From Pseudobdellovibrionaceae bacterium (GTDB taxonomy: Bacteria; Bdellovibrionota; Bdellovibrionia; Bdellovibrionales; JAMPXM01), in NCBI GenBank assembly GCA_021463345.1, contig JAJTYM010000009.1:24948-88947 (forward strand): a stretch of DNA of 64,000 bases, in the 5' to 3' direction. Shown piece by piece: positions 15,013 through 26,973 of the stretch. The translations under genes were made by a program, and so were the position numbers. Each line of letters opens with the position of its first letter. Positions within the stretch are counted from its first letter, which is position 1. The notes beneath the pieces are model-generated. The model saw only the letters and a program-made list of their open reading frames with translations. It had not been told where the DNA came from and did no database searches.

Positions 15013-16140
15013 TCACTGCTCGACCAACACTTTCGTGTTCTTGCTCAAGTAATAACCGTTCTTCGCGCGGAAGATATAGCGCGGCTTATCGTAGTCGGGC
15101 TCGATCATTTTCCGCAGGCGTTTGATGGTCACGTAGATTTTGTTGTCGTGCACGGCCGGATCGTAATCCTGCTTCCAGACCGTCTTCACGAGCGCTTCTT
15201 TCGTATGGACTTGGCCCGGGTTGCGCATGAACAAGCGCAGCATGTCGAGCAGGATGAACTGGTTCTTGAAGTCGATCTGGCCCTTCTTCTTCTCCGTCAC
15301 CGCGTTCGAACCGGCCTCGAGGACGAGATCGTACTCTTCCTTGTTCGTCACGCCGAGCCCCTCGAGCTCGCGGCAGATCTGCTTGTACGTCCACGCCAGG
15401 TTCTTCGCGTCGATGGAACGCTTGGCGAGCTGCAGGTACATCCGCGCCATGTCGGTCTCGCCGGCGTCACGGTACGTGATCGCCATGCCGAACAGCAAGC
15501 AGAAGTACTGGTACATGTTCTTCTCTTCGCTCAGCAGGTCGTAGCACTCCCAGAGGATCTCGACCGCCTGGTCGTACTTCTTCATCTTGCGCAGGATGTG
15601 CGCGTTGAGCATCATGCACGATAGCTTCACTTCGGGGAGCGGCAGCACCTGGAAGAAAACCTGGAGATTGTAAATCTCCTTGAGCGCCTCCTGCACACGA
15701 TCGAGGTGGTAGTAGGTGATCGCCAGACCCGAGATCGCGTAGCAGATGTCCTGCTTGTCATCCATCGCGAGCGCGATGGCGAGCGCCTTCTGGAAATAAT
15801 CGAGCGCGAGGTCGTATTGCCCCTTGTGCGAGGCGCAGATGCCGAGCGTGTAATAGGTTTTCGAATTGAGCTCGAAACCTTCCTTGAGGACCAAATCCTG
15901 GAGTTTTTCTTTCGTCGAGCGGATGTTTTCCGCCTCTTCCCGCTCGGCGTACATCTTGAGCAGGTAGTTCTGGCACTTGAGGTACTTTTCGAAACCGCGG
16001 GACTCGTAAAAACCGGCGGCGGCGGCTTTGAATTTCTCGATGGCGACCCCGAAGTCGCATCTCTCGTAGTAAAGCTTGCCGAGCTCCATGAGAGCGTCAT
16101 TAGCCTGACCTGAAGTCGGGCCGGGGGAAGACTGAGCCAA
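15013..16140 (-). CDS. TPR-repeat protein with C-terminal OmpR/PhoB-type winged-helix DNA-binding domain
   Basis: 375 aa. The start is TTG 16140 with GGGAG 5 nt upstream. Residues about 15-265 are TPR-like helix pairs (LMELGKLYYERCDFGVAIEKFKAAAAGFYE, TYYTLGICASHKGQYDLALDYFQKALAIA and others). Residues about 285-375 form a Trans_reg_C winged helix: QFILLDMLRLFMRNPGQVHTKEALVKTVW, DPAVHDNKIYVTIKRLRKMIEPD and YIFRAKNGYYL. A DNA-binding domain at the C-terminus after a protein-interaction repeat suggests a transcription factor controlled by partner binding rather than by phosphorylation; there is no receiver domain. An inverted repeat lies just upstream (16177-16196), a candidate autoregulatory site. 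Confidence 0.88.
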   Translation of the reverse strand: MAQSSPGPTSGQANDALMELGKLYYERCDFGVAIEKFKAAAAGFYESRGFEKYLKCQNYLLKMYAEREEAENIRSTKEKLQDLVLKEGFELNSKTYYTLGICASHKGQYDLALDYFQKALAIALAMDDKQDICYAISGLAITYYHLDRVQEALKEIYNLQVFFQVLPLPEVKLSCMMLNAHILRKMKKYDQAVEILWECYDLLSEEKNMYQYFCLLFGMAITYRDAGETDMARMYLQLAKRSIDAKNLAWTYKQICRELEGLGVTNKEEYDLVLEAGSNAVTEKKKGQIDFKNQFILLDMLRLFMRNPGQVHTKEALVKTVWKQDYDPAVHDNKIYVTIKRLRKMIEPDYDKPRYIFRAKNGYYLSKNTKVLVEQ

Positions 16141-16176
16141 GGGAACTCCCGAAGGCGTTTCTTAAAAAATCTGTTA

Positions 16177-16196
16177 GTAAGCCATTTGGTTCTTAC
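16177..16196. promoter_or_regulatory. Inverted repeat at the promoter of the TPR/winged-helix regulator
   Basis: GTAAG and CTTAC are separated by 10 bp, about 40 bp before the start codon and overlapping the possible -10. This is the layout of an operator bound by a dimeric regulator. Confidence 0.45.
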
Positions 16197-16398
16197 AAAC
16201 CGATTTCACTTCGTCAATCCCTCACGATCGTATTTGCTTATTTTTTAGTGCTTTAGGCGACCAATGCAATGCGTCTCAGGCGCCGATACGAATGCCTTTA
16301 GAATGCTCGTTTTCAACTAGCCGAGGCAATGAAAGCGACTCGATAAACAAAAACCGTCTCGGCGCGCTCATCCCGCGCTCTGGCGGCCCTGAACCCCC

Positions 16399-16433
16399 GA
16401 AAAAACGCGAAACCCCGGGCGCAAGACCCGAGG
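16399..16433 (-). terminator. Intrinsic terminator after lon
   Basis: On the minus strand CCTCGGG pairs with CCCGGGG (one T-G pair, 7-nt loop) and is followed by TTTCGCGTTTTTTCG. It ends about 55 nt after the lon stop. Confidence 0.75.
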
Positions 16434-16487
16434 CTTCATCTCTCTCCGCTCCAAACCCGAATCAAAGACCGAACCCGGAACCTCGCC

Positions 16488-18968
<2,481 letters not shown>

Positions 18969-19108
18969 GGCGTCTCCTTTCCCCTCCGCGGCCTCGCCAA
19001 AGGCCATCGGAACCCAATGGAGCTGTCACAGGATCGTCATTCTCCGCCTTGGACCGTCTCGCTGAGCGACTGTTCACCCGGCTTGAGCGCGCGCCCGGTC
19101 GGGCCTGG

Positions 19109-20410
19109 TTACGCGCTCTCGGCCGAATCATCCTTGGCTTTCGAAGACTGGATCTCCTCCAGCTCCTTGTCCGTCCTGTAGACAAGCTTAGGCTTAGAAT
19201 TGAGGGTTATGACCTCTTCGTCAATGATACATTCTTTGACGTTAGGTTTACTAGGGATTTCATACATGATGTCGAGCATGGATTGCTCGAGCACTCCCCT
19301 CAATCCACGGGCGCCCGTCTTGCGTTTGAGCGCCATGCCGGCGATGGCGCGTAGCGCGCCGTCGGTGAACTTAAGATCCACTTTTTCGAAACCAAAGAGT
19401 TTTTGATACTGCTTCGTGAGCGCGTTCTTCGGCTTGACGAGAATATCGATCAGAGCCGCCTCTTCGAGCGGGTCCAGGACCGCGACGACCGGCAAACGCC
19501 CGATGAACTCCGGAATGAGGCCGAACTTCACGAGATCGTCCGGTTCGGTCAACTGCAGCACGTTCGCGCCGCTGTCCTTTTCCGCTTGCGTCTTGATGTC
19601 CGCGGTGATTCCCAACGACTTGTTGTTCAAGCGGTTCTCGACGACTTTGTCGAGACCGACGAACGCGCCGCCGACGATGAACAGGATGTTCGAGGTGTCG
19701 ACCTGGATGAATTCCTGCTGCGGGTGCTTCCGACCGCCTTTCGGGGGCAGATTGGCGACCGTGCCCTCGAGGATCTTGAGCAGCGCCTGTTGCACGCCCT
19801 CCCCGGAGACGTCACGCGTGATCGACGGGTTTTCCGACTTGCGCGAGATCTTGTCGATCTCGTCGATGTAGATGACCCCTTTTTGCGCCTTTTCGACGTC
19901 GTAATCGGCCGCCTGCAACAGGTTGAGCACGACGTTCTCGACGTCTTCGCCGACGTACCCGGCTTCCGTGAGCGTCGTCGCGTCCGCCATCGCGAACGGC
20001 ACGTTGAGGATGCGGGCGATCGTCTGCGCGAGCAGCGTCTTTCCGGAGCCCGTCGGCCCGATCAAGAGGATGTTCGACTTCTGCAACTCGACCTCGTCCT
20101 TCTTCCCGCCAAGCGAATTGATGCGCTTGTAGTGGTTGTGGACCGCGACGGCGAGCGACTTTTTCGCTTTTTCCTGATCGATGACGTAATCGTCGAGGAA
20201 GGTCTTGATGTCGATCGGCTTCGGCACCTTCAGCTGCGCTTTGGTTCCTTCCTCGCGCTCGCGTTCCTCTGCGATGATGTCGTTGCAAAGCTCGATGCAC
20301 TCGTCGCAGATGTACACGCCCGGGCCAGCGATCAGTTTTTTGACTTCGTTTTGGCTCTTCCCGCAGAAGGAGCAGCGAAGAAGCCCGGATGCGCCGTCTT
20401 TTCTGTTCAT
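19109..20410 (-). CDS. clpX: ATP-dependent Clp protease ATP-binding subunit ClpX
   Basis: 433 aa. The N-terminal C4 zinc finger is intact ([11 protein letters not shown] and CDECIELC). The AAA+ core shows Walker A GPTGSGKT, the pore loop [14 protein letters not shown], Walker [11 protein letters not shown] and the sensor region [13 protein letters not shown]. The ClpP-docking IGF-like loop region lies around [11 protein letters not shown]. ClpX unfolds tagged substrates and feeds ClpP. Its ATG overlaps the clpP stop by 4 bp, so the two subunits are translationally coupled. Confidence 0.98.
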   Translation of the reverse strand: MNRKDGASGLLRCSFCGKSQNEVKKLIAGPGVYICDECIELCNDIIAEEREREEGTKAQLKVPKPIDIKTFLDDYVIDQEKAKKSLAVAVHNHYKRINSLGGKKDEVELQKSNILLIGPTGSGKTLLAQTIARILNVPFAMADATTLTEAGYVGEDVENVVLNLLQAADYDVEKAQKGVIYIDEIDKISRKSENPSITRDVSGEGVQQALLKILEGTVANLPPKGGRKHPQQEFIQVDTSNILFIVGGAFVGLDKVVENRLNNKSLGITADIKTQAEKDSGANVLQLTEPDDLVKFGLIPEFIGRLPVVAVLDPLEEAALIDILVKPKNALTKQYQKLFGFEKVDLKFTDGALRAIAGMALKRKTGARGLRGVLEQSMLDIMYEIPSKPNVKECIIDEEVITLNSKPKLVYRTDKELEEIQSSKAKDDSAESA

Positions 20411-21024
20411 TTCACGTTCCCTTCAGGGGTGCCCTTGCGGAACTTCACCACTTGATCCACGAGGCCGAATTCAGAGGCCTCCTGGGCGCCGAGGAAGTAA
20501 TCGCGTTCGAGCATCGAATTGAGCTCGTCGTACCCCTTCCCCGTGTGCCGCGCGTAGATCTCGGTGAGCTTCTTTTTGGTGTTGATCATCTCGCGCGCGT
20601 GGATCTCGATGTCGCTCGCTTGACCCGAAAGCCCGCCGCCCATGATGTGCGGCTGGTGCAGCATCACCCGCGAATGCGGGAGGATGTAGCGTTTGCCCTT
20701 CGTCCCGGCAGCCAGCAGGAGAGAGCCCATGCTCGCCGCCAAGCCGATGCAGATCGTGGCCACATCGCACTTAACGAATTGCATCATATCATAGATCCCC
20801 AGGCCCGCCGTCACGCTACCGCCCGGTGAGTTAATGTATAACTGAATGTCCTTGTCCGGATTGTCCGCTTCCAGGAAAAGAAACTGCGCGATCACGATAT
20901 TGGCCACGTCGTCCGTGATCGGGGTGCCCAACATGATGATCCGGTCTTTCAGGAGCCGAGAGTAGATGTCGTAACTACGTTCGCCTCTGGAGGTCTGCTC
21001 AACAACGATCGGGATCAACGCCAC
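20407..21024 (-). CDS. clpP: ATP-dependent Clp protease proteolytic subunit ClpP
   Basis: 205 aa from GTG 21024; AGGAG 4 nt upstream and the typical start [24 protein letters not shown] decide this over the upstream in-frame ATG. The catalytic serine lies in [11 protein letters not shown] and histidine in [16 protein letters not shown], with the aspartate in the family-typical position further on. The protein forms the double heptameric chamber that pairs with ClpX. It is the first gene of clpP-clpX-lon, read from the promoter at 21080-21109. Confidence 0.98.
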   Translation of the reverse strand: MALIPIVVEQTSRGERSYDIYSRLLKDRIIMLGTPITDDVANIVIAQFLFLEADNPDKDIQLYINSPGGSVTAGLGIYDMMQFVKCDVATICIGLAASMGSLLLAAGTKGKRYILPHSRVMLHQPHIMGGGLSGQASDIEIHAREMINTKKKLTEIYARHTGKGYDELNSMLERDYFLGAQEASEFGLVDQVVKFRKGTPEGNVK

Positions 21025-21079
21025 AACTCTCCTCTCGCGGCTCCGGCGGCCACGGCCCAGCCAGCTCAAGACGCAATCA

Positions 21080-21109
21080 ATAATGTGCCAACTAGTTCAG
21101 GATTGACAA
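21080..21109 (-). promoter_or_regulatory. Predicted sigma-70 promoter of clpP-clpX-lon
   Basis: On the minus strand TTGTCA (21109-21104) and CATTAT (21085-21080) are 18 nt apart, placing the transcript start near 21073, about 50 nt before the clpP start codon. Confidence 0.6.
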
Positions 21110-21118
21110 GGCCTTGTC
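21105..21118. promoter_or_regulatory. Perfect 14-bp palindrome over the clpP -35 element
   Basis: GACAAGGCCTTGTC is fully self-complementary and overlaps the predicted -35 of clpP. It could be the site of a stress regulator that controls the protease operon. Confidence 0.5.
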
Positions 21119-21288
21119 GGCATTTTGAAAGCGGACTTGAAGACCGGAAATCGCTACACAACACGCTCGCAAACGTGATACGCCGAAGGTCTTTTAGATC
21201 CCTACAAACCGGCCGGTTAATGCCTCGCGCAACCATCCGACCCAAGTCAACAGGGTTTTTCCACGGTTTTATTCAGGAGCTCAAAGCC

Positions 21289-22830
21289 ATGAAACTCGAG
21301 ATCAAAAAGTCCGCGCTCGAGAACCTTAACGTCGACACCCTCGTCGTATTCGTCTCAAAGCAGGAGCGCGGCAAGGGCAAAAAGAACGGCACAAACGCCA
21401 AAGCCGCCCGCTCGGCGTTCGTCGAGGGAGCGACGCGCGAGATCTCGGCGAAGCTGAATGCGGCGGCCGAGCAGGGCGTTCTGACCGGTTCCGCGAACGA
21501 AACGGTGTTTTTCCGCGAAACGAACCTCTCGGGCGCGCGCCACCTCCTGGCCGTCGGTCTCGGCGAGACCAAGGCGCTCGACCACGAAACCCTTCGCCAA
21601 GCGTCAGCCGCGGCGTTCAAAGAGCTCAAAGCGCAGAAATCCCGCTCAGCCGCCTACGGCATGGACTCCCTCCCGAACAACGATCTTTCCGCCGATCTCA
21701 CCGTGCGGGCCGTGGCCGAAGGCGCGGTCATGGCCGACTACTCGTTCTCGGACTACAAAGCGAAAAAAGACTCGGCGGGCGGGGTCGAACGCGTCTTCGT
21801 CGTGAGCTCGGGCAAGCCGAAAGCGTACGAACACGGCCTCGAAACCGGCCGCATCGTCGCCGAAAGCGTGAATTTCTGCCGCTGGCTCGGCGATCGCCCC
21901 GGCAACCTCATGACGCCGACGATCCTGGCCGGAGAAACGGCCAAGGCGGCCAAAGGCACCAAACTCAAAGTGAGCGTCTGGGACCGCTCGCGCATCAAAG
22001 CCGAGAAGATGGGAGCGTTCCTGAGCGTGTCCCTGGGCAGCGTCCAAGAGCCGCGCTTCATCGTGATGGAGTACAACGGCGCGAGCTCGTCGAAGAAACC
22101 GATCTGTTACGTAGGCAAGGGCCTCACGTTCGACTGCGGCGGCATCAGCATCAAGCCGTCGGCCGGCATGGAAGAGATGAAGTACGACATGTGCGGTGGC
22201 GGCGCCGTGATCTCGGCGATGCTCGCGATCGCCCGCCTGAAGCTCAAGGTGAACGCGATCGCCTTCGTTCCGTCGACGGAGAACATGCCGGGGCCGGCGG
22301 CGAACAAACCGGGCGATATCGTCACCGCCCGCAACGGCAAGACGATCGAGGTGAACAACACCGACGCCGAGGGCCGCCTGATCCTCGCCGACGCCCTTGT
22401 TTACGCCTGCGAGCGGAAGCCTTCGATGATCGTCGACGCGGCGACGTTGACGGGCGCGATGGTCGTCGCGCTCGGCAATCTGCACACGGGCGTGTTCACC
22501 CGCGACGCGAAGCTCATGGGCCGCATCCAGCGCGCGGCCGACGGCGCCGGCGAACCCGTCTGGCCGATGCCACTCACGGATTCACACGCGAAGGACATGC
22601 GCGGCACCTACGCCGACCTCTCGAACGTCTCGGCGAAAGGCCGCGACGCGGGCTCGGCGACGGCCGCCGCGTTCCTCGAGCAGTTCGTCGACAGCGATAT
22701 CCCGTGGGCGCATTTCGATATCGCGGGCACCGCGTGGCACACCGGCGATCGCCTGCCCTATTCCCCGCGCAAGGGCGCGAGCGGCGCCATTGTGCGCACC
22801 TTCGTGCAACTCGCGATGGACGGTGAGTGA
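21289..22830 (+). CDS. pepA: Leucyl aminopeptidase (M17 family)
   Basis: 513 aa from ATG 21289 (AGGAG 9 nt upstream). The M17 catalytic domain is complete: VGKGLTFDCGGISIKPSAGMEEMKYDMCGG holds the active-site lysine and the first zinc ligands, and NTDAEGRLILADAL holds the remaining acidic ligands and catalytic arginine. The C-terminal signature DIPWAHFDIAGTAW follows. The N-terminal 180 residues are the variable macro-like domain. M17 enzymes are hexameric two-zinc exopeptidases for peptide turnover; some, such as E. coli PepA, also bind DNA. It is divergent from clpP, sharing a 265-bp regulatory region. Confidence 0.96.
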   Translation: MKLEIKKSALENLNVDTLVVFVSKQERGKGKKNGTNAKAARSAFVEGATREISAKLNAAAEQGVLTGSANETVFFRETNLSGARHLLAVGLGETKALDHETLRQASAAAFKELKAQKSRSAAYGMDSLPNNDLSADLTVRAVAEGAVMADYSFSDYKAKKDSAGGVERVFVVSSGKPKAYEHGLETGRIVAESVNFCRWLGDRPGNLMTPTILAGETAKAAKGTKLKVSVWDRSRIKAEKMGAFLSVSLGSVQEPRFIVMEYNGASSSKKPICYVGKGLTFDCGGISIKPSAGMEEMKYDMCGGGAVISAMLAIARLKLKVNAIAFVPSTENMPGPAANKPGDIVTARNGKTIEVNNTDAEGRLILADALVYACERKPSMIVDAATLTGAMVVALGNLHTGVFTRDAKLMGRIQRAADGAGEPVWPMPLTDSHAKDMRGTYADLSNVSAKGRDAGSATAAAFLEQFVDSDIPWAHFDIAGTAWHTGDRLPYSPRKGASGAIVRTFVQLAMDGE

Positions 22831-22866
22831 GCCCGGCGTTCGGGGGCCCAGTCGGCAGGCGCGACT

Positions 22867-23541
22867 TCAGAACGTGAGGACGATGGGCCTTTCGATCATT
22901 CGCCCCATGCCCGTTTTGTCGATGGCGACCTCCCGTCCGGGAGCCGCTTCGTTGTGGAGTTTCACCGAGACGAGCGTCCATTGCCGCGGCCATTCGGCGG
23001 TCATGTTCTCGAATTTGAAACGCACGCCCGCTTGGTCGGGAAAACTCGCCTCGAGGAAACGCGCGGGAGCCTGGTTCTCGGCGATCAATCGGGTGAACGG
23101 GATCCAGATCGGGTCGATGCGGTTGAGGTCGCTCGACACCGAGCAAGGCGCTTCGACCGTCATGACCGGTTTCTCCCCGAACTCCATGATGCCTTCGCCC
23201 TCGAATTTCAGCGTCACGCGGCCGTAGTAATCGCAGGCGAGCGCGCCGCGGCCGTCATCGCCCTTGGTGACGAAATGCCCGAGCCCCACCCCGACCGCGC
23301 CGTCTTTGGCGACGACCTGCGCATCGTCGATGAGGCGCTTGAAGGAGCGGATCTTGAGCGGCTCCCCCTCAAAGGCGGAATAGTCGAAGACGCGCTTGAG
23401 AGCGGCGGGATTGCGTTCATTGACCAGGTACTTGTCGGCGGAGACGTAGATCACGCCGTCGAACGACAGCGCGGCTCGGATGGCGCCGATCGCGGCGAAC
23501 GTCAAAACCACGGCTGCTGCTCCGAAAAAACGGAAGTTCAC
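22867..23541 (-). CDS. Exported protein of unknown function
   Basis: 224 aa. The start is GTG 23541, supported by GGAGG 7 nt upstream. The N-terminus NFRFFGAAAVVLTFAAIGAIRAAL is a signal peptide or membrane anchor. The mature part looks beta-rich (YGRVTLKFEGEGIMEFGEKPVMTVEAPC) with cysteines in ALACDYYG and EAPCSVSS that could form a disulfide. No family is recognised. It is transcribed in the same direction as the gshA operon, 136 bp after gshA, and is convergent with pepA. Confidence 0.75.
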   Translation of the reverse strand: MNFRFFGAAAVVLTFAAIGAIRAALSFDGVIYVSADKYLVNERNPAALKRVFDYSAFEGEPLKIRSFKRLIDDAQVVAKDGAVGVGLGHFVTKGDDGRGALACDYYGRVTLKFEGEGIMEFGEKPVMTVEAPCSVSSDLNRIDPIWIPFTRLIAENQAPARFLEASFPDQAGVRFKFENMTAEWPRQWTLVSVKLHNEAAPGREVAIDKTGMGRMIERPIVLTF

Positions 23542-23648
23542 TCTCGTTCCTCCGTCTCACTCATCGGCGGAAACTTTGAGCCGTTTAGACCTGAAACACC
23601 GGATCCGACGGCTCCCGCGTGAACTGGACCCGACGTCGGGCGGGCCGG

Positions 23649-23667
23649 GGCTCGGGCCGGCCGAGCC
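23649..23667. terminator. GC-rich hairpin after gshA, possible terminator
   Basis: GGCTCGG and CCGAGCC pair perfectly around GCCGG, 11 nt beyond the gshA stop. There is no U-run, so the call rests on stem and position only. Confidence 0.35.
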
Positions 23668-23677
23668 GGTCACTGAT

Positions 23678-24961
23678 TCAACCGCACGCGCTCTCGGGGT
23701 CCGCTCCGGCGGGCCGGCGCGTGTAACCCTTGAATTCCACGTTCATCGACTGCGCCTCGAAGCCGACCGCGAGCACGCCGAGCTTGGCGACCCATCCGTA
23801 GACGTTCTCCATCGGATGGCCCTCGACGCTCACCTTCAAATCCGACACGCACATGCGCTTGTACACGGCGCCGGGGCTGTTGAGGCTTTCGGTCGGGCCC
23901 TTCTCGGCGTGCGTCCGCAAGAAACCGCCGGCGAGCTGGCAACCGATCATGTAAACCGCCGGCTCCGCCGTGATTCCTCCCTCGGCTTTCGTCGTCGAGG
24001 GCACGCCTTCTTGGACGATGACTTCCTCGACGTCGCGGCCGCCTTTGGCGGCTTTCATTTTCTTGCGCGTCTTCGCGTTCAGAGCGAGGAAATCCTCCGC
24101 CGACTCGACTCGAATGACCGCGAGGCCGTACGTCCCGGAGTTGTTCTTGATGAAAACGACGGGCTTCTCCGCGATCCCGCGCTGGCGGTATTCGGCGCCG
24201 AGCCTGTCGATCATCGTCTGAACCAACTGCGCGAGTCGGTCACGGCTGCCGTCATCACCGATGTCGAACCCCTGGAAAAGCTCCGTTTCCACCGTCAACA
24301 GGAAGGGATCGATCTCGATGAGTTTCGCGAACTGCGCGGACAATCCGTTGTAAAAACTGAAATACGTGCTTTTCTTCCGCCGGTACCAACCGAGTTCGCG
24401 CGGCGGGTTCATCGGGCTGGCGATCGTCGGTCCCCATTCCCCGTAAAAATCCGAGAAGTCGTTGTTGCTGATGATCAGATCCGGCTCGAATCCCTCGACG
24501 GAGATCCGGCCCGATTTCATTATGGCGACGTCGGCGACGACGTCCTCGCCCGAAGCGCTCTTCAACGACACGGAGGAGCCCGGGTGCCCGCGCGGGATGG
24601 CCACTTTCACGTCGACGCCGGCGTCCGCGAGGATCGAGCGCAGCACGCGCACGTTGTCCCAATAATACGGATTGTTGGTGTGTTCCTCGGTGAGGACGAG
24701 GACTTTCCGCGCACGGCCCCCGTAGTGCCGCTCGAGATAGTTCCTCATGATCGCGCCCGTGTTGTCGTAATCGGCCCGGCAGATGTTGTTGAAACCCGCC
24801 GGATAAACGTTGGCGTCGACGTTGACGACCTTGAACCCGGAATCCCGGATGTCGTAGCTCGAGTAGACCGGCACGTCGACGCCCTTGCTGTTCTCCCGGA
24901 ACCATTCGCCGACTTTCCCGAGATGGTGAACGATCTGTTTGTGAATGAGATCCTGGACCAT
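23678..24961 (-). CDS. gshA: Glutamate-cysteine ligase, GshA family of acidithiobacilli and related bacteria (PF08886 type)
   Basis: 427 aa. The sequence follows the single-domain GshA family distinct from the E. coli and plant enzymes: VNVDANVYPAGFNNICRAD near residue 45, LTEEHTNNPYYWDNV, DLIISNNDFSDFYGEW, NPPRELGWYRRKKSTYFSFYN, VVFIKNNSGTYGLAVI and PAVYMIGCQLAGGFLRTHA. These enzymes join glutamate and cysteine in the first step of glutathione synthesis. GshB is not in the window. The gene is last in a tight minus-strand unit, 9 bp after the EI24 membrane protein, giving a cysteine/thiol theme to that unit. The family call is strong. Confidence 0.9.
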   Translation of the reverse strand: MVQDLIHKQIVHHLGKVGEWFRENSKGVDVPVYSSYDIRDSGFKVVNVDANVYPAGFNNICRADYDNTGAIMRNYLERHYGGRARKVLVLTEEHTNNPYYWDNVRVLRSILADAGVDVKVAIPRGHPGSSVSLKSASGEDVVADVAIMKSGRISVEGFEPDLIISNNDFSDFYGEWGPTIASPMNPPRELGWYRRKKSTYFSFYNGLSAQFAKLIEIDPFLLTVETELFQGFDIGDDGSRDRLAQLVQTMIDRLGAEYRQRGIAEKPVVFIKNNSGTYGLAVIRVESAEDFLALNAKTRKKMKAAKGGRDVEEVIVQEGVPSTTKAEGGITAEPAVYMIGCQLAGGFLRTHAEKGPTESLNSPGAVYKRMCVSDLKVSVEGHPMENVYGWVAKLGVLAVGFEAQSMNVEFKGYTRRPAGADPESACG

Positions 24962-24970
24962 TCGTCCCTT

Positions 24971-25744
24971 TCAAAGCTCTGTGGGGATCGGCGCGCGGCG
25001 AGCCTCGTCCGCCGCGATCCGACGCACCAGTTCACTGCCACCGGCGACCGCCGCCGGAAGCAGGAAGAAGTTGAAGCCAGGAACGAAAAAGACAAGGCCG
25101 AGAGAACCCGCGAAACCGCAAAAATACGCGAAATGCTCCCGAAAATACCGCAAGCGGTCGCGAAACCCCATTTGCATGGCTTCAAAGGAATAATCCGCGC
25201 AATCGAAGGAGACGATCAACAAGAAACCGAACGCCGCCGCCAGATTCACGCCGGGAATCCAAGTCGCGACGAAAAGAAGCGCGCCGAACATCGCGAACAA
25301 TAGGGTTTTCAACAGGGAAACCACGAACATGCGCGCGGACACCCGAAGCCACGGGACGAAACGAAACGGCTTGTCCTCGAGGAGGGCGAGGGCGATGAGC
25401 GAGCGCTCGGCCAGCAACGCGTAAAACGGCGAGCCGACGAGTTTCGTGAACAGGTAGGAAACGTAGAGGACCGCCAGGAGCAGGACCGGCCAAGAAAAAA
25501 TGACCGCGGCCCAATAAAGCGGCGTGCGCAGGGCCTCCGGCGCGAACTCGAGGCCAGCGGCCCACGAACCGATCCAGGCGCCGGCGTGCCCGAACGCCCA
25601 CACCAGGCCCGAAACCAGGAAGGTCATCCCGATCGCAAGCGGGGCGACCGCGAACGGCCACAAGCCCGGCGTGCGGCCGAGCAGACCGAAGCCGCGGAAA
25701 AAAGCGCCGAAGCCGGCCGCGAAACGGGCGAGCGGATCGATCAT
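24971..25744 (-). CDS. EI24/CysZ-like integral membrane protein
   Basis: 257 aa. The EI24 domain pattern is seen: GFGAFFRGFGLLGRTPGLWPFAVAPLAIG at the N-terminus, four or five long hydrophobic segments (about 25-50, 75-100, 135-170, 215-240), and YLFTKLVGSPFYALLAERSL between them. In E. coli the relative CysZ takes up sulfate for cysteine synthesis. Its placement directly before gshA makes a thiol-related transport role attractive, though the EI24 family is broad. Its start overlaps the upstream TPR lipoprotein stop by 4 bp. Confidence 0.82.
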   Translation of the reverse strand: MIDPLARFAAGFGAFFRGFGLLGRTPGLWPFAVAPLAIGMTFLVSGLVWAFGHAGAWIGSWAAGLEFAPEALRTPLYWAAVIFSWPVLLLAVLYVSYLFTKLVGSPFYALLAERSLIALALLEDKPFRFVPWLRVSARMFVVSLLKTLLFAMFGALLFVATWIPGVNLAAAFGFLLIVSFDCADYSFEAMQMGFRDRLRYFREHFAYFCGFAGSLGLVFFVPGFNFFLLPAAVAGGSELVRRIAADEARRAPIPTEL

Positions 25745-26973
25745 AAGTTCGGGTCCCCCCCTCCGCTCGCGGCGGGAACGGAGGGCTGAGGGCCGCGTTT
25801 CCCCGCTTTCTTCTCGTACGCCTTTTCCAAAGCATCATCGGGTTCGACGACCCGGCCGCGGATCCGCTCGCGGCGGGCTTTGGCTTCGGGCGTGAGCCCA
25901 GAGCCCTCGAGCGGCTGGTCCAGCAGGCGCAGCAGCTTTTTTTCCTGGTTGGCGACGAACGCGAAGATCTCCTCCACTTGCGCCGACCGGTCCTTCTCAG
26001 CCGGCGCGCGCGCCGCTTTGAGCGCGCGCGAAAGCTCCAACGCTTTTTCCACGAAGGACCACTGCCGATCCTGCGTCGCGCGCTTGGCCGTCACGGGATC
26101 ATCGGCCGGGTCCGCCGGCGGCGGCGTGCTCACGACGTTCCATATCTCGGCGTAAACGCGAATCAACTCGCGCGCGGCCTCCCGCGAATACGCGCCGGCC
26201 TCCAGTTCCGCCGCCTGCAGGAGATAGAGCTGCGTCCGCTCGATGGGGCGCAACGTGTCCTCGAAATCGCCCCACGCGATCGTCCGCAAAGACATTCGAC
26301 CCATGTGGTACAGGGTGCGCGGCAGCCACTCGGGCACGGCTCGGCCCCCGCCTTCGCCGCCGTAGGCCTGATTCCGCAGCCGGGAGATCCCGACCTCGCC
26401 CTGCGCGTAATACTTCATCGCTTCGTCGATGTTGCCGACGCGCGCGTACGCGGCCGCCAAGCGCGCGGGCATCTCCGCGATCGCGATCTCTTCAGGCAGG
26501 TGATGGACCCGGGTCCGCGCGTCCATCAACGCGGCGACGGTGCGCGTGTCGTCGTTCCTCGCTTCGTAACAAAACGAAAGCCGGTAAAGGGCGAGCGCCT
26601 GGAGTTTCGGCGCGCGCGCGGTCGCGCGGACGACGTCCCGGTATTTCTGTTCGGCCTCCGCCCAGCGGCCCAACCCTTCCAGCGCGCGACCCGTGTTGTA
26701 GACCGCGACTTGGGTGTACGGCGAGGTGGGCTCGGCCTGGAGACCCTCTTCGAACGCCGTGATCGCGCCTTTGTAATCCTCCTGCTCGAGCTGGCGCACG
26801 CCGCGCCGGTAGGACATCGGACCTCCCGCCGCCGCCTGGGAGCGCGGGTCCTCGAAAATCCCCATCGCCGCGCCGACGGTCGAGCGCAAAAGCGCGCACG
26901 ACACGGACGACGCCGCGACGATCAGAATGAAACAGGCCCGGGCGACCCCGGCTCCACGCATGCGGTCCATCAC
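25741..26973 (-). CDS. TPR-repeat lipoprotein
   Basis: 410 aa. The N-terminus has a hydrophobic segment (ARACFILIVAASSVSC) ending in a lipobox-like SVSC, so lipid anchoring is likely. TPR motifs start near residue 50 (SYRRGVRQLEQEDYKGAITAFEEGLQAEP, AVYNTGRALEGLGRWAEAEQKYRDVV) and continue to about 230. The C-terminal 150 residues are helical and end in a charged tail. It is sandwiched between the ArsA pair (overlap 4 bp with arsA2) and the EI24 gene, so it is probably a periplasmic partner of that system. Its function is unknown. Confidence 0.8.
   Translation of the reverse strand: MMDRMRGAGVARACFILIVAASSVSCALLRSTVGAAMGIFEDPRSQAAAGGPMSYRRGVRQLEQEDYKGAITAFEEGLQAEPTSPYTQVAVYNTGRALEGLGRWAEAEQKYRDVVRATARAPKLQALALYRLSFCYEARNDDTRTVAALMDARTRVHHLPEEIAIAEMPARLAAAYARVGNIDEAMKYYAQGEVGISRLRNQAYGGEGGGRAVPEWLPRTLYHMGRMSLRTIAWGDFEDTLRPIERTQLYLLQAAELEAGAYSREAARELIRVYAEIWNVVSTPPPADPADDPVTAKRATQDRQWSFVEKALELSRALKAARAPAEKDRSAQVEEIFAFVANQEKKLLRLLDQPLEGSGLTPEAKARRERIRGRVVEPDDALEKAYEKKAGKRGPQPSVPAASGGGDPNL

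Larger units (their letters stand above)
16141..16487. other. Intergenic region between the regulator gene and lon
   Basis: 347 bp. It contains the lon terminator (16399-16433), an inverted repeat (16177-16196) near the start of the regulator gene and an AT-rich promoter-like stretch (16160-16255). A minus-strand TTGACG...TAAGAA pair with a 16-nt spacer just overlaps the repeat. No coding frame is convincing. Confidence 0.6.
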
